Source: Gnetum montanum
Lineage: Eukaryota; Streptophyta; Gnetopsida; Gnetales; Gnetaceae
Assembly (NCBI GenBank): GCA_015680685.1
Contig: MNCI01006166.1
Span: 206,912 to 263,473, forward strand
Direction: 5' to 3'
DNA: 56,562 nucleotides
Below are positions 1 through 11,225 of this stretch, piece after piece. A program made the position numbers and the translations under genes. The stretch's first letter is position 1. Each line of letters begins with the position of its first letter. The notes under the pieces were generated by a model, which did not search any database, was not told where the DNA came from, and worked only from the letters and a program-made list of their open reading frames with translations.

Positions 1-29
1 CATGTGTGCTAGTTATCCTAAGCTCCTAG

Positions 30-1140
30 AAAGGTTTGGTTTGTTGCACATTGACCAAAAGTTTCTTATCCAGGCTCTCAAGTTTGTATATTTTCATGGC
101 CCTTGAAGGAAAAGTTGCATAAATAATATAAGGTCCTTTCCACAGTGTTTGAAATTTAGTACATTGTGGCACATGTGTGGGATTCTAGTAGAGAACCTTA
201 TCTCCCGATTGATATTTAACTTTCCTAATCCTTAGGTCATGACATTGCTTATTGAATGCCTAGTGTAATTTGTTAGATGACAGGCAGTTAGTTGATTTTA
301 ATCTAGTAAATTAAGGGTTACTAATCATTGTTTTTGTGCTAGGTCAAGGTCAAGGTTGAGGTCACATGCCGTGGATAGTGTACGAAGCTCAGTTTGAATG
401 GGAAGCATTGGTAATTTACTGTACACTAACTCATAGGGAGAGTAGCCTATAGGGAGTTTCCATGTGGAGCGGTATGCCCAAAGAGCATCGTTTAGTTTAG
501 TGCTCCAGTCTTGCCTAAACTTGTTAATGGTTCTTGTCAATATTTTTGAAATCTCCCTGTTGGTGACTTTTGCTTCACTGGTTTCTTGGAAGTGGTATGG
601 TGTAGTCAATTTATGCTCAACACCTAAGTGTTGCATTAATTTTCAAAAAGTTACACCTGTGAAGTATGTACCATTGTTTGAAATAAGTGCACGAGGCACA
701 CCAAACCTATTTAGGATTTGTTGTTGAACAAATCATGTAGCTGTAGATGATGTACAATCCTTAACAATAGTTGCTTCGGCCCATTTTGTTAGGTAATCAA
801 CAGCAACAATAATATAAAATTTTCCATTAGACATTGGTGTAATTGGCCCCATGAAATCAATTCCCCAAATGTCGAAGGGTTCTAAAGGTTAGATCCATTG
901 TTGCGGTCTCTCCATTCTAGTAGCCATTCCCCCATCACGTTGACAGTGCTCACAAGATTGGACGAAACGATGGGCATCCCGAAACAATGTAGGCCAATAA
1001 TATCTTGCAAGAAAGATCTTGATGGTCATTCGTCTCCCAATGTAATGGCTCCCATAAGGGCCCTCATGAGTGTCTTAGAGAACTCGTAGTTGATCTATAT
1101 TGGGAACACACCATTGAACCAAGCCATCGAGAAACACTTT
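30..1140 (-). pseudogene. pol: Element A integrase (degenerate)
   Basis: Integrase inserts the cDNA into host DNA. In order on the minus strand I see the HHCC zinc finger (a His-rich stretch near 1040-1075, then CEHC near 940-955), the catalytic core with WGID near 860, a second core block at 325-636 (HKLTTPYHFQ, DALWAYRS), and the C-terminal WKGPYIIYAT block near 90-130. The residues expected to be catalytic are altered. The second Asp reads Asn (SNNGTYF, near 690), and the Glu codon reads Lys (AAA, 568-570). A stop ends the 325-636 frame, and others precede it. The product cannot be active. Confidence 0.8.
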
Positions 1141-1199
1141 GTAAAGTTGCGCATTGATCTCCATAAAGTACTTGGCTTAGTGAAGAAACTATTGTTTCT

Positions 1200-1740
1200 T
1201 CTTAAGGTTTAACTCCTGTGGTAATTGTTGGGTGAGAAGATAGGTAAGAATGCTATTGTACTAGTTTGTCTCCATGGGTGATTGATTATTCACTACATAG
1301 GCAAAGAGGAATTCATAAGGGAAATAATCAGAAATTAGATACTCATGCTCTTTGTTGTCCCATCGCAACCGAGATAAATGATCAGCAACTATGTTCTCGG
1401 TGCCTTTACGTTTGATCATCGTAAGATCGAACTCTTGTAAGATTACAAACCATCATATGACACGAGGGCTTACCATTGGCTTATTCATGAGAAACCTTAT
1501 TACACTATGATATATATGTATATATACTTTATATCCCAATACATAGTGTCTAAACTTTTCTAGTGCAAACACTACAACCATTAATTCCTTCTCTATGGTA
1601 GTGTAGTTAAGTTGTGCACTAGCGATACTTCTATTTGCATAGTGGATGTAATAAGGATGCTTTTGGTCATCTAACTATGTAAGTATGACTCCTAAGGCAT
1701 AGTTGGATGCATCAATCATAATATGGAATGGTTTGGACTA
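1200..1740 (-). pseudogene. pol: Element A RNase H region (degenerate)
   Basis: This stretch lies between the RT connection (ending near 1738) and the integrase zinc finger, the place of RNase H in Ty3/gypsy pol. Translation is heavily interrupted. Recognisable pieces are the reverse complements of the blocks near 1590-1620 (the MVVVFALEKF-like helix), 1530-1560, and the LSRLRWDN-like stretch near 1360. The matching region in element C is 38540-38960, where the same blocks occur. RNase H normally removes the RNA strand of the RNA/DNA hybrid during reverse transcription. No intact frame remains. Confidence 0.6.
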
Positions 1741-2640
1741 GTCAGGATCTTGTAGAATGGGTATTTCTACTAGCTTCTGTTTTAAAGTTTGAAAAGCTAA
1801 TTCACATTCCCTGGTCCACTCAAAAGGTACATCCTTTTTCGTTAATTCCACCAATGGTTTGGCAACCTTTGAAAAGTTTTCAATAAATCTCTTATAGTAG
1901 CCAATGTGTCCAAGGAATGATCGAATATCTTTGACAGTTTTCGGTTGACGAGTAATTCCTTGGATAATTTTGATTTTCTCGGGGTCTACCTCTATCCCTA
2001 TGTGTGAGATTTTGTGTCCTAGTACTACGCCTTCTTGGACCATCAAATAACTTTTCTACCAGTTGAGCCTCAAATTGGTTTCTACACATCTTTTTAACAC
2101 TTGCTCCAATCGGCCCAAGGCTTGATAAAAGTTTGCTACATAAGTGGAGAAGTTGTTCATAAAGACCTCCATGCCATTCCCTATCTATTATTAGAATATA
2201 CTTTGAATTAGTCATTGAAATGTTGCAGGGGCATTGCATAAGCCAAACGACATTTGTTTGTATGCGAACGTTCCCTAAGGACTAGTGAATGTAGTCTTGG
2301 CTTGGTCTTCTGGGGCTATTTATATTTGGTTATATCTACTATATCCATCCAAAAAACTATAATAGCGATGCCTTGTGATGGTGTCTAAGACTTGGTCGAC
2401 AAATGGCAATGGAAAGTGATCTTTGAATGTTGCCATATTTAGTAGCCTGAAATCTATGCACATCCTTCATTTGCCTTCCTTTTTAGGCACAATAGCTAAG
2501 GGGCTAACCCATTCACTATCAGCAATGGGGTATATGAACTTAGCCTTGAGAAGCTGTTTGATTTCTTCCTTAACTACTTGCTTCGGCTTAGGGTTTAATC
2601 GTCTCTGCGGTTGTCTTCGAGGCTTCATGGAGGGATCAAT
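1738..2640 (-). pseudogene. pol: Element A reverse transcriptase (degenerate)
   Basis: The fingers motif SEWVSPLAIVPKK and the CIDFRLLN block (carrying the first catalytic Asp) lie near 2420-2520. A TGA at 2467-2469 replaces the Trp normally found after GGK. The catalytic MDD motif reads FMNN (2152-2163), so both Asp residues have become Asn. The RT-RNase H connection, with a frame intact at 1738-2046, carries DIRSFLGHIGYYKRFIENFS and the FEWTRECELAF block. A frameshift lies between the palm and the connection, because 2046-2239 is readable only in another frame. Family assignment is secure; activity is excluded. Confidence 0.85.
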
Positions 2641-2869
2641 GTAAATTCTATATTAGCATATCCTAGGATCTATTCTAGTTAATTTGGGATATGACCAAGC
2701 AAAGGCTTTCGACCATTTATTTATTACCTTTAGTAGTTCTTCTTTCTGTTGAGGAGCAAGCTTAGCATTGATAATTATCAGTTTTCCATCTTTAGGGAAC
2801 GTGTATTCCATACTGATGGGCAATGGTTTTAGCTCGAGGGGCTCCTACTTAAATTTCTTAGGAATTTCC

Positions 2870-3560
2870 AACTTCCCCTAGTTGATATTTTCAAGGTTTG
2901 GACTTTGAAGTTGACGATGGACTTGCTCTAATGTGTCTATGCTATCGATGTAAGCACAAGTCAAACCCTTAGTTGGTTCCATGCATATGAGTGAACTACT
3001 TTCTTGATCAGCAATCAGCCACTGGGTGTCTTCCTGTCGTGTGGTTGCTACATACAGGCATCTTTGTATGTTAATCACTTGTGCACACTGATTGCATATA
3101 GGCAATGCCAAACTTTGCACAAACCATGACCTCTGAACGCAATTACACCCTATGTCACTGTATGTGATGCACAGAACTTTCTTCTTCTCGATCTTTTTGA
3201 ATGTATTTTCTATTGATATTTCTAGGGAAAGATTGCGGATTCCTAGGCATGCATCAATGGTGCTTAGCCATGCTCTTCCCATTATGATTGGGAAGTCCCC
3301 CTTACCATTGTTTACTTGAATCACTAGGAAGTCAGCTGGGTACGACCACCCACAAATAGTGGTAACAATGTCTTCCACTAGTCCCAATGGGATAGTGATG
3401 GACTAGTTGGCCAACTCTAGAAGGATGTTGCTCTTTTTCAATCGAGGCTAGTTCCAGGCCTTGTACATTTCTTGAGAAATCAAGTTGACACCAGAACCTG
3501 AATCCAAAAGAGCCTTGCATGATGCACTTCTAGTGATTTGTAAGTATATCAAAGGACTCC
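2870..3560 (-). pseudogene. pol: Element A aspartic protease (degenerate)
   Basis: The retropepsin that cleaves the Gag-Pol polyprotein. The active-site block LLDSGSGVNLIS lies near 3470-3510, followed by a stop after YKAWN. The frame then shifts. The second half, 2878-3387, carries GWSYPADFLVIQV and the flap-to-C-terminal block FPIIMGRAWLSTIDA, ending near GCNCVQ. The same order and spacing occur in element C (40240-40830) and in plus-strand element B (12160-12330), so the three can be aligned with confidence. Confidence 0.82.
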
Positions 3561-6164
3561 CAAGATTAGAGAATTTCCTAGGAAGGTGGACAACTTTGAT
3601 CTAATCAGTGATGGCATGTGTTAGCATGATCGTATGCATTGAGTGCGGTGATTGGGTTGAAGGGGGCTCTGAAGTTTTGATTGATACTGAGGCATCTAAG
3701 GAATCAACCACTTGTGATTGCAAGGGCTTGGTTGGACTGTTGGTTCTAAAGAAAGGTCTTTTCTTCATGTGGTTATTGGAACCAATAGTAGGTTGAGAGT
3801 TAACAGCCCTTGTGGCATTATGTTGCTGCTGCTGGGTAGGGATTTCACCCTGCATAGTTGGAGTAGGTAGTAGTGGAGCTATTAGTGGAAGAGATGTGGC
3901 TAGATGAGAAGGATGATATGCTTGTGGAATATCACCCCTAGAAGAGGGAGTCCCATAATACTTGTGGGCTTAGTAGTTAGGTTGAGAAGTAACGTGACTA
4001 TTAGAGTCAAGTGGGGAGATTGGCTATTGCACATAATATCCATACGAGTCAAGTTGTTGGTAAGGATACTGTTGCCTTGGTGGTGGCATTCCCCATGATT
4101 GTGGGTGCTGCCATTGTTGATATTACTTAATCGGTTGTGGTGGAGTTCCACTGGGATAATATGTTAAGGGTTTGTGGAACTGCCTTGGGTTACCTTGAGG
4201 ATAAGGTACCCTTTGGGGTGTTTGCCTTTTGTTTAATCATGGGTTGAGTGCATACACCCTAGAGTCCTGCAGATGTGAGATTACAGGGAAACATCCCTTA
4301 GGATGGTCATATTAACATATTTTACATCCACTATCATTGTCTGTTTTTGACTCCACAACCTCCTCAATGATGGCAACTTGACCCTTACCCTTGCTACATG
4401 CATGTTGAGCTTCTCTCTTTTTTCTTTTTTCACGATCACTACCTTGCTCTTTAGACTCCTCTATTATTTAGGAATAGTATGAAATCTATTGTCTACGGAA
4501 TTCCACATTTGGTCTACCTTTGCCAAAACCTCTGATGTCATCTTTTGGATAGGCAAAGTTTTCCTATTCACCATCTTTTCAAGTGGTGACTCTTCTTCAT
4601 CCTCACAAAATCTTACTCCCCTCTTCCAAAGGGAAGTATCTCGGTTATACTCTTTTGCACTCTCTCTCTTCTGTAGCCCACCTTCTTCCTTAGCAACTTG
4701 CTCTAATAGTCTTTGAATTTGATGGGACCTAAGCTCGGATAGTCTCCCTTGGGCATAAGTCCCAAGGGTTCTTCTCGTTTCATGCTCAAGCCCATCTATG
4801 AGATGGTGTAGTTGATCCCTTTGCGAATAATCATGGCCAGGACAATGATGGAATTGTGCATAGTATCGATCCATGGTAGCATCCAAGGGTTCATGTCCTT
4901 CTTGTTTCCAGCCTTGGATTTTCTTTCACAGGTTGGACACTCGAGAGTACGTTTGGTACTTATCATTGAACAATTCTAACATGGTACTTCACCTACGAAT
5001 AGATTTTGGTTCTAAGGATTGGTACCAGCTTTTCACTTCTTTAACTAGTGTCTGTGGGAACAACTTAAGTTTTTTCCATTTGTTCTCTATGTTTTGTAAG
5101 GCACACGCATCATGGAATGCTTGTAAGTGATTTTGAGGATCAGCGTTGTATCCCCCTTCAAATCATGAGATGTTGTTCATGTCTAATCTTTTGATCCTAC
5201 TATCTTTTTGATGCCTTGTTGGAATTCTAACAGCCTTAGTTATGTCTAACATACTTCGAGTAGCGAGTAGGGGTTCATCATGATCGTCTCGTCCATGGCA
5301 TCTATGATGCTTACATTGTTCCCTACTCTTCCTTCTTCTATGTCATGACTCTCTAGAGTGCCCTCGTCCCCTTTCTTGGCTGCTTCATTTATGACTTTCA
5401 CTTTGCCTACCCTTATCCCCATGGTCCTTTTCTTTATGACTGCATCTAGATACTAAAGGAGAGGATGAAGGAGATGATGAAGGTGAATGAGAAGGAGAAC
5501 CATCACCATGACGGTGTCTGCCACCTTCTCTTCAGTGGTCTCAACCTCGATCACGATTGCGATCAGAATGTCCATCTTTATCATGTGTCTGTGTCCCTTT
5601 TTCAGACCCTTTGTGCCCATGGGTATTAGAACCTAGGTTATGAATAGTGAAATGAAGGTTCTAATACACAATCCCTTGGCCAAAGTTAAGGGAAGGAACA
5701 TCGTTGTGTGGGTGATTTCCTGAGGTAGGTTCACCACCCTCATTTTTGCTTAAGACATGTGGGACATCCTAGGACTGCTTACCCTTCAAAGACTTATGAT
5801 GTCTCTCCTGTTGCAAGTCCCTTTGATGTTGTTCCTTCATGGGATGGTATTCTCTCGAGTCATGGTCTTGCACAATGTATGCTACGTGTAAGTGCGGCAT
5901 GCCAATTCATGTGAGGGTACGAAGAAGCATGCTTGGGACTGAACGATCGGGAGGTAACACTATGTTACCTTCTAAGTTTTGCCAATGCAATTGTTCATCT
6001 TGATGGAGGATAAAGGTGAAGTTTGGTATATACCCATTAGGATGAATATATATCACTCAAACTTGTTGAGGGGCTGGCAGATCAACATCATGTGTATTAC
6101 ACCACCGATTGTTTCTTGTTTTAGACTTAGGTTGTGAGGCGCTTTCGTACGAAGAAGGAGACAT
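3561..6164 (-). pseudogene. gag: Element A Gag (long form, degenerate)
   Basis: Structural protein of the particle. The start is chosen at the ATG complementary to 6162-6164 (protein begins MSPSSYESA), about 120 nt past the PBS. A roughly 235-residue N-terminal part rich in Ser, Arg, His and Asp (about 5340-5640) has no counterpart in the Gag of elements D and E. The conserved capsid-like region follows (HLQAFHDACA, KLKLFPQTLV, LIDGLEHETRRTLG; about 5200-4740), then a charged segment. A CX2CX4HX4C zinc knuckle lies near 4290-4330, with a TAA inside it. A Pro/Gln/His-rich tail (3600-4200) leads into protease. The longest intact frame is 4464-4886. Confidence 0.82.
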
Positions 6165-6281
6165 ACTTGTCTATTCAGTGTGCAATGTATTCTTATTTAT
6201 TCTTTTCTCAATCAACCTTAAGGGTTTGTTCCAACGATGTGAATGATTTCCTAAGTTCTAATTAGCGCACAAACAACTAAG

Positions 6282-6299
6282 TCCCCAGCAATGGTGCCA
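6282..6299 (-). other. Primer binding site, element A
   Basis: On the minus strand TGGCACCATTGCTGGGGA starts one base after the LTR end. It matches the tRNA-Asp-complementary PBS known from Athila and Tat elements except at three positions, all transitions. It fixes the LTR boundary and the strand of the element. Confidence 0.8.
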
Positions 6300-6300
6300 A

Positions 6301-7116
6301 TGATGAGCGGCGAGGTATCCCTACGCTCAACCATACGAATACAAGCGTTTCATGCATGATCTAGTCAAATGCCAAGGACTAAGTTCCTATGTGCCTTTGT
6401 GGAACAAGGATGGGTTGGTTGATCATTGTCTTCCCAAACTTACTTGTATGTCATGATTGTATGGTTAAGCAAGCTTGAGGCACATGATTTTTATAGCTTT
6501 TATGTTTTTATGTCCTATGCTAATAAGGGAGGAGAGAGAGATGACTAAGTGACTAATTTAACTTAACTACTGATTAACTAGGCTTTAATTAATCCTAACA
6601 CTAGTATCCATTCTCACTTTCTGTACACATCTTGAACCAATGCAACACTATTGGGATTACCAAACACTAATCGTTACTAGGTTACCAAGTGTTACACACA
6701 TGCTCAAAGTGATCGTACTGAGTGTATTTACTTAGGAGAGTTGTAGGGAGAGAGAGAGAGAGAACATTAATTAACTAAGAAAGCATTTAATAACATCAAT
6801 TAACACTAATTAATCTATTCTAGATGCTATAAGGTTTATGATAAAGTTTGTCTTTATTATTGTACACAAGGTGTGCTCAGGTACACAATGCTCGAATAAA
6901 TATCCGTTCACTTTGTGACTCCTACTGTGAGCACATAGAAATAATTCTAGCTCTGAAAGGGAGAAAAGGCAAGAGCTTGGCTAAGGGTCTAACTATCTAA
7001 TACAAAACCAAGTGTGCTTGCCTCTTATTTATAAGCAAGGAGGTAGGTCTTGATATTGGGTATTTGACATTGCATGGTAGGCTCTAATATCACGGACCTG
7101 ATATCATGATTCATCA
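6301..7116 (-). repeat. 5' LTR of element A
   Basis: In plus orientation it begins TGATGAGCGGCGAGG and ends near GATTCATCA, giving short inverted termini (TGATGA...TCATCA). The same opening recurs at 14237, 14731, 22242, 29812 (shortened) and 37482. It contains a TATA box on the minus strand at 7026-7033, a GA-rich microsatellite near 6748-6763, and two copies of a TTGGGATTACCAA-like phrase (6651 and 6683). The outer end is set by comparison with the other LTRs; a second TCATCATCA at 7121 makes it uncertain by some 13 bases. Confidence 0.82.
7026..7033 (-). promoter_or_regulatory. TATA box in LTR of element A
   Basis: Minus-strand TATAAATA. The same octamer occurs at the same relative place in all five related LTRs of the window, which supports it as the core promoter for element transcription. 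Confidence 0.6.
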
Positions 7117-7575
7117 CTTATCATCATCACAGATCCAATTCTTAATCACTTGCTCCTAACACTAAAGATCTTATGTAGTTAAAAATACATTTAGCTCTTG
7201 TAGAAACTCCCAAAAGGGATGAGGCAGACTCTAGACTTTGGAGGGACCTATGGCCTAGAACCTCTAATAGATCCAAAAGAGATAAATTAAGTGATCATAG
7301 AAGAAGAGTGTTTGTAATCATTTGGGATTGTCAACATTGGGAACTTATTTGTGAAATTTGAGCTATGAAATATCATGGAGATTACCATAGGAAGTTATAA
7401 GAATTAGAGAAATATATGCCAAAGTTGGCAAGTGTCTCATAAGAGACTATAAATATCAAGGAGAATTAATTATAACTTCCTATGGGAATTTTTCAAAAAT
7501 AAAGTTATACTTATCATATGTTCATAAATCTTTTTTTCCTAATCCATAATCCTTACCTAACTTTAATGTTCTGTA

Positions 7576-7606
<31 letters not shown>

Positions 7607-7681
7607 AAAATATTATTAAGGCCTTGTAGCCTTAACATCACATTCATCAACATGTTTATACAAAATGTGTAATCATTGTAA
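7117..7681. other. Unassigned stretch with AT microsatellite
   Basis: There is no convincing gene. A plus-strand reading of 7200-7320 is open and rich in Arg and Ser, which could be an old gag N-terminus of element B, but no motif confirms this. A pure (AT)n run of about 28 bp lies at 7576-7603. Confidence 0.4.
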
Positions 7682-8597
7682 GGTATGTTCATTTACCGTG
7701 GCCTTGATACCATGCATCGCATCGTCCTCTTCCCATGTTTGGATGAAACTTTGCCATTTGCTGTGCCCTACTTGACTTTGATGTTGTTTCTACCAAACAA
7801 ACATAGATGCTCTCTAGCCCTTCATTAGTGGAGTCTTGTAGCTATGCTACCATCACCTTTGTTGCTGCATTACTGCCATAACCGTTATTGATAATGGCTC
7901 TGCCTAAGCTGTAGGCATCATTGTTGGGTTTTGGCCTGATCTAGTTAGGAGAGGCCATGAATTTCTTTGTCATTATAGTCTAGACTGATGGATTGTTTTC
8001 AACTTTGCCTCCATTGCACAAGTTTTGATGTCGTCTTTGCCAGCCCTAACGTCATTTTAAATCTTAGAACAAATACTGTCTAGGTGTTGTGGCTCATTTA
8101 TGAATTCATGATTCCTTACACCTGAGTCTAGGCTTTTAAATTTTGATTAATGTTTAAATATTTTTATTTTACTCAAAATTTCCTTTGCTTCTAATGGGTG
8201 TCATTGATTTTGTTGAATGAGAAATATTTTTGAGGGTTTCTTTATTTTCTAAATCTTAATGTTGCTCATTTAAAATAATATGGTGATGTACATTTTCACT
8301 ATTCTACAAATACCCATCTTTCTTTTTCTCCAGGATGCAATTTCTATTTGTGATAACCTGAGTTTTTGTTGTTTATTTCAAAATTTCAGATGATGCTCTC
8401 ATGATTTTTCACAAATATTTGTGAATTTGGAAAGGCTTTTGTTAAACTCTGCACTCCCTTATGATCAAGTCCCAAAAGCTAATCTAGTGGACAATGTAAA
8501 AAATTATGTGTAGATAATGGAAATTTGAAAAATTGAGAAGCATTCCATGTTTTTCATAACTCTATAAAATTTTCTTTTATTACCCATATGATTATTC
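7682..8597 (+). repeat. 915-bp direct repeat, left copy
   Basis: It runs from GGTATGTTCATTT to CATATGATTATTC and matches 9888-10802 along its whole length, with scattered substitutions and few indels. It lacks TG...CA ends and an adjacent PBS, so I do not call it an LTR. No coding motif is seen on either strand. Confidence 0.8.
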
Positions 8598-9887
8598 TAT
8601 TTTGGATACTTTTAATTTTTATCTTCATTTCTTTTGTTGTAGAAATTGTCACCTTGTCTGTGACTGACTCACAAGTCGTATTCCATGAAGGAATGATTTA
8701 AATTCAAAAGATCATCAAGACATAAAACCAAAGATTAGATTTAGATTCAATTGACAACGCCACACTTATAGCTGTCACCCATAAGTAAAATCAACAATAT
8801 TCACCTCAACTTATAACATTAAGTTCAAAGATGAATACAATGAATTAAACCAAATTGAATTTAAATAAATTTATAAGAAATAAGGAAGATTACAAAGGAG
8901 ATGTCACTTAATTTGTAACCCTACTCTGTTGTCTCCGTAGTGCAACAACTTCACAATCTTAAAACATTATTGGATGTTAACTGCCACAAAGCAAAATACT
9001 CTTCCTTCACAATTTTGTGCATAACCAAAAAATCTATTCTGGTGTGGTTCTGTCAATAGTATCCTCTCTATGTTTCTTCAATCCTTTTTTCTATTTTCTC
9101 CCATCTCCTCTATTGCATCTGGCCAGGGAATTTATAAGGACTGGTCTAGCACATGAGGAGCCACCACTTGTGCATAATGGCCATGTAATTACTACCTACA
9201 TGTAACATTCATTGTAATATCCATTGCCACCACTTGTGTAGGTGATGTTCACTATAATGTCCACTGTCACCACCTACGTAGGTAACATTCACTATAATGT
9301 CCATTGCCACCATGTGGCAAAGAAACGTGTAGTTCCCACCATCCACGCACAAGTAATAGGTGTAGGAATGTGTAACTGTAAAAATAGCTAGGAACCATGC
9401 CTCATTACCCATGTAATGTCCACTGCAAAAAATGACAATGTCCATCAAGGTAATGTACAGGAAATAGCTGTAGTTGTGTAGTCAAAGAACATGATTGATG
9501 GAGCAACACACCTACATTGTAGTGCCAATGTCCAAGTTGTAGCTCCATTATCACTACAAATCCTTAACGTGCATTCCTATTATTGCTACAAAAACAAAAC
9601 TAGAAACCAAAAAACATAACACTAGTATAGATTAAGGAATTGGATTCTTCAATTGCCACCACATGGCTACCTAGCAACAAAACTTGTGGCTCTAGTTCGA
9701 GTCTTTAGTACATAAAAACTAATAAACTAATAATAATCTAATAATAATAAACTAATACTCATCACTATAATAAACTAAAATATAGTAAATTAAAATAACT
9801 AAAATAAACATTAATTAAATTCTAGTTAAATAATTAACAATATGTAATTAATATTTTAAAACTACCAATTTTGCGATTTAATAGTAT
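8598..9887. other. AT-rich spacer between the 915-bp direct repeats
   Basis: This is 1290 bp with no coding motif. It contains three tandem units of about 40 bp at 9204-9320 and a very AT-rich, TAATAA-like tract at 9710-9885. Short open frames (9017-9205 plus, 9209-9448 minus) lie partly in the tandem repeat and show no family resemblance. Confidence 0.5.
9204..9320 (+). repeat. Tandem repeat, three units of about 40 bp
   Basis: The units share a core close to ACATTCACTATAATGTCCA followed by CTGCCACCAC and a TACGTAGGT-like end. They begin near 9204, 9245 and 9284. The third unit decays after GCCACCATG. Confidence 0.75.
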
Positions 9888-10802
9888 GGTATGTTCATTT
9901 TCGGTGGCCTTGATACCATGCACCACGTCGCCCTCTTCCCATGTTTGGATGAAACTTTGCCATTTGTTGTGCCCTACTTAACATTAATTCCCTTTCTACT
10001 AGGCAAACACAGATGCTCTCTAGCCCTTCATCGATGGAGTCTTGTAGCTACATCATTGTCGCCTTCATTGCTATGTTGCTACCATAACCATTATTGATAG
10101 TGGCTTTGCCTAAGCTGTAGGCATCATTGTTGGGTTTTGGCTTGATCCAGTTAGGAGAGGTTGTAAGTTTCTTTGTCATTGTAGTTTGGACCAATGGACT
10201 GTTTCCAGCTTCGCCTCCATTGTAGGGGTTTTAATGCTATCTTTGCTGGCCCTAGTGTCATTTTAAACCTTAGAACAAATACCATTTGGGCATTGTTGCT
10301 CACTTACGAATTCATGGTGCCTTGCACCTGAGTCTAGGCTTTTAAATTTTGATTAATGTTTAAATATTTTTTATTTTACTCAAAATTTCCTCTACTTCTA
10401 ATGGGTGCCACTAATTTGGTTGAATGAGAAATATTTCTTAGGATTTTTTATTTTCTAAATTTCAATGTTGCTCATTTGAAACAATCTAGTGACATAGATT
10501 TTCACTATTTCACGAATACCCATCTTTCTTTTTCTCTAGGATGCAATCTTTGTTTGTGATAGGTTGAGTTTTTGTTGTTTATTTCAAAATCCTAGATGAT
10601 GCTCTCATGATTTTTCACAAATATTTGTGAATTTGGAAAGGTTTTTGTTACACTTTACACTCCCTTGTGATTAAATCCCAAAAGCTTACGCATGGATAGT
10701 GTAAAAAATTATGTACAAATAATGGAAATTTGAGAAATTTAGCAGCATTCCATGTTTTTCATAACTCTATGAAATTTCCTTTTATTACCCATATGATTAT
10801 TC
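9888..10802 (+). repeat. 915-bp direct repeat, right copy
   Basis: Second copy of 7682-8597 in the same orientation. Its right edge falls directly before recognisable gag sequence of element B, so the repeat-spacer-repeat unit looks like an insertion in, or the flank of, that element. Confidence 0.8.
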
Positions 10803-10854
10803 ACTCTTTAAAACTGGAAAGTTCTATAGTATCTTCTAAATTCACAATATTTCA

Positions 10855-11225
10855 ACTTGCAGAAGATGTGATTTGTAGACAGACTTTGCCTGTATAGAAA
10901 TTAGTTAATGACATTACAATTAAAATAAAGAAGATGTGGGATTCCATGGATGAAAAATTTGTAACAAAATTGAAAATAGTGGAAGAGAAGATACAACAAG
11001 CATTTACTAAAAGTAGAGACAAGAAGAAGAAAAAAGACAACAAACATGACAAGTATAAGTATGAAGGAAAGATAACTACTATAGAAGAGATTATATATTC
11101 TAGTTTTAAAGAAGAAAATGAATGTAATATATGTTAATATAAACATCCCAAGGGATGTTATCTTATCATGATACATCTACAAGAATCTAGGGCATATTTA
11201 CTAAGCCCAAAGTTTGTTAAAAAAT
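10855..11225 (+). pseudogene. gag: Element B Gag C-terminal part with zinc knuckle
   Basis: The frame at 10934-11137 begins with a MWDSMDEKF stretch that aligns with QMWNSVDNRF near the end of element A's Gag frame. Upstream, RQTLPV matches RKTLPI of A. A Lys-rich, coiled segment follows, then CNIC-stop-YKHPKGC at about 11120-11157, a CX2CX4HX4C nucleic-acid-binding knuckle interrupted by a TAA in the same codon as in element A. After the knuckle, IHLQES recalls SHLQEH of elements D and E. Confidence 0.7.

Larger units (their letters stand above)
1..7116 (-). mobile_element. Element A: Athila-lineage Ty3/gypsy LTR retrotransposon, 5' part
   Basis: Read on the minus strand, the order is 5' LTR, PBS, gag, protease, RT, RNase H and integrase. 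This is the Ty3/gypsy order, with integrase last. The integrase core and RT linker resemble the Athila lineage (for example the DALWAYRS and RSFLGHIGYYKRFI stretches), and the PBS is of the tRNA-Asp type used by Athila. The 3' LTR and any third ORF lie beyond position 1. All frames are broken by stops and shifts, so this is a dead copy. Elements C, D and E have clearly related LTRs, which makes A part of the same family or a close sister. Confidence 0.88.

Noticed and set aside
7682-10802. LTRs of a TRIM-like element
   Set aside because: No TG...CA termini, PBS, PPT or target duplication could be found, so only direct repeats are reported.
10901-11176. Minus-strand hydrophobic 91-codon frame resembling a membrane protein
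   Set aside because: It is the complement of the Lys-rich Gag segment of element B; A-rich coding DNA reads as Phe/Leu on the other strand.
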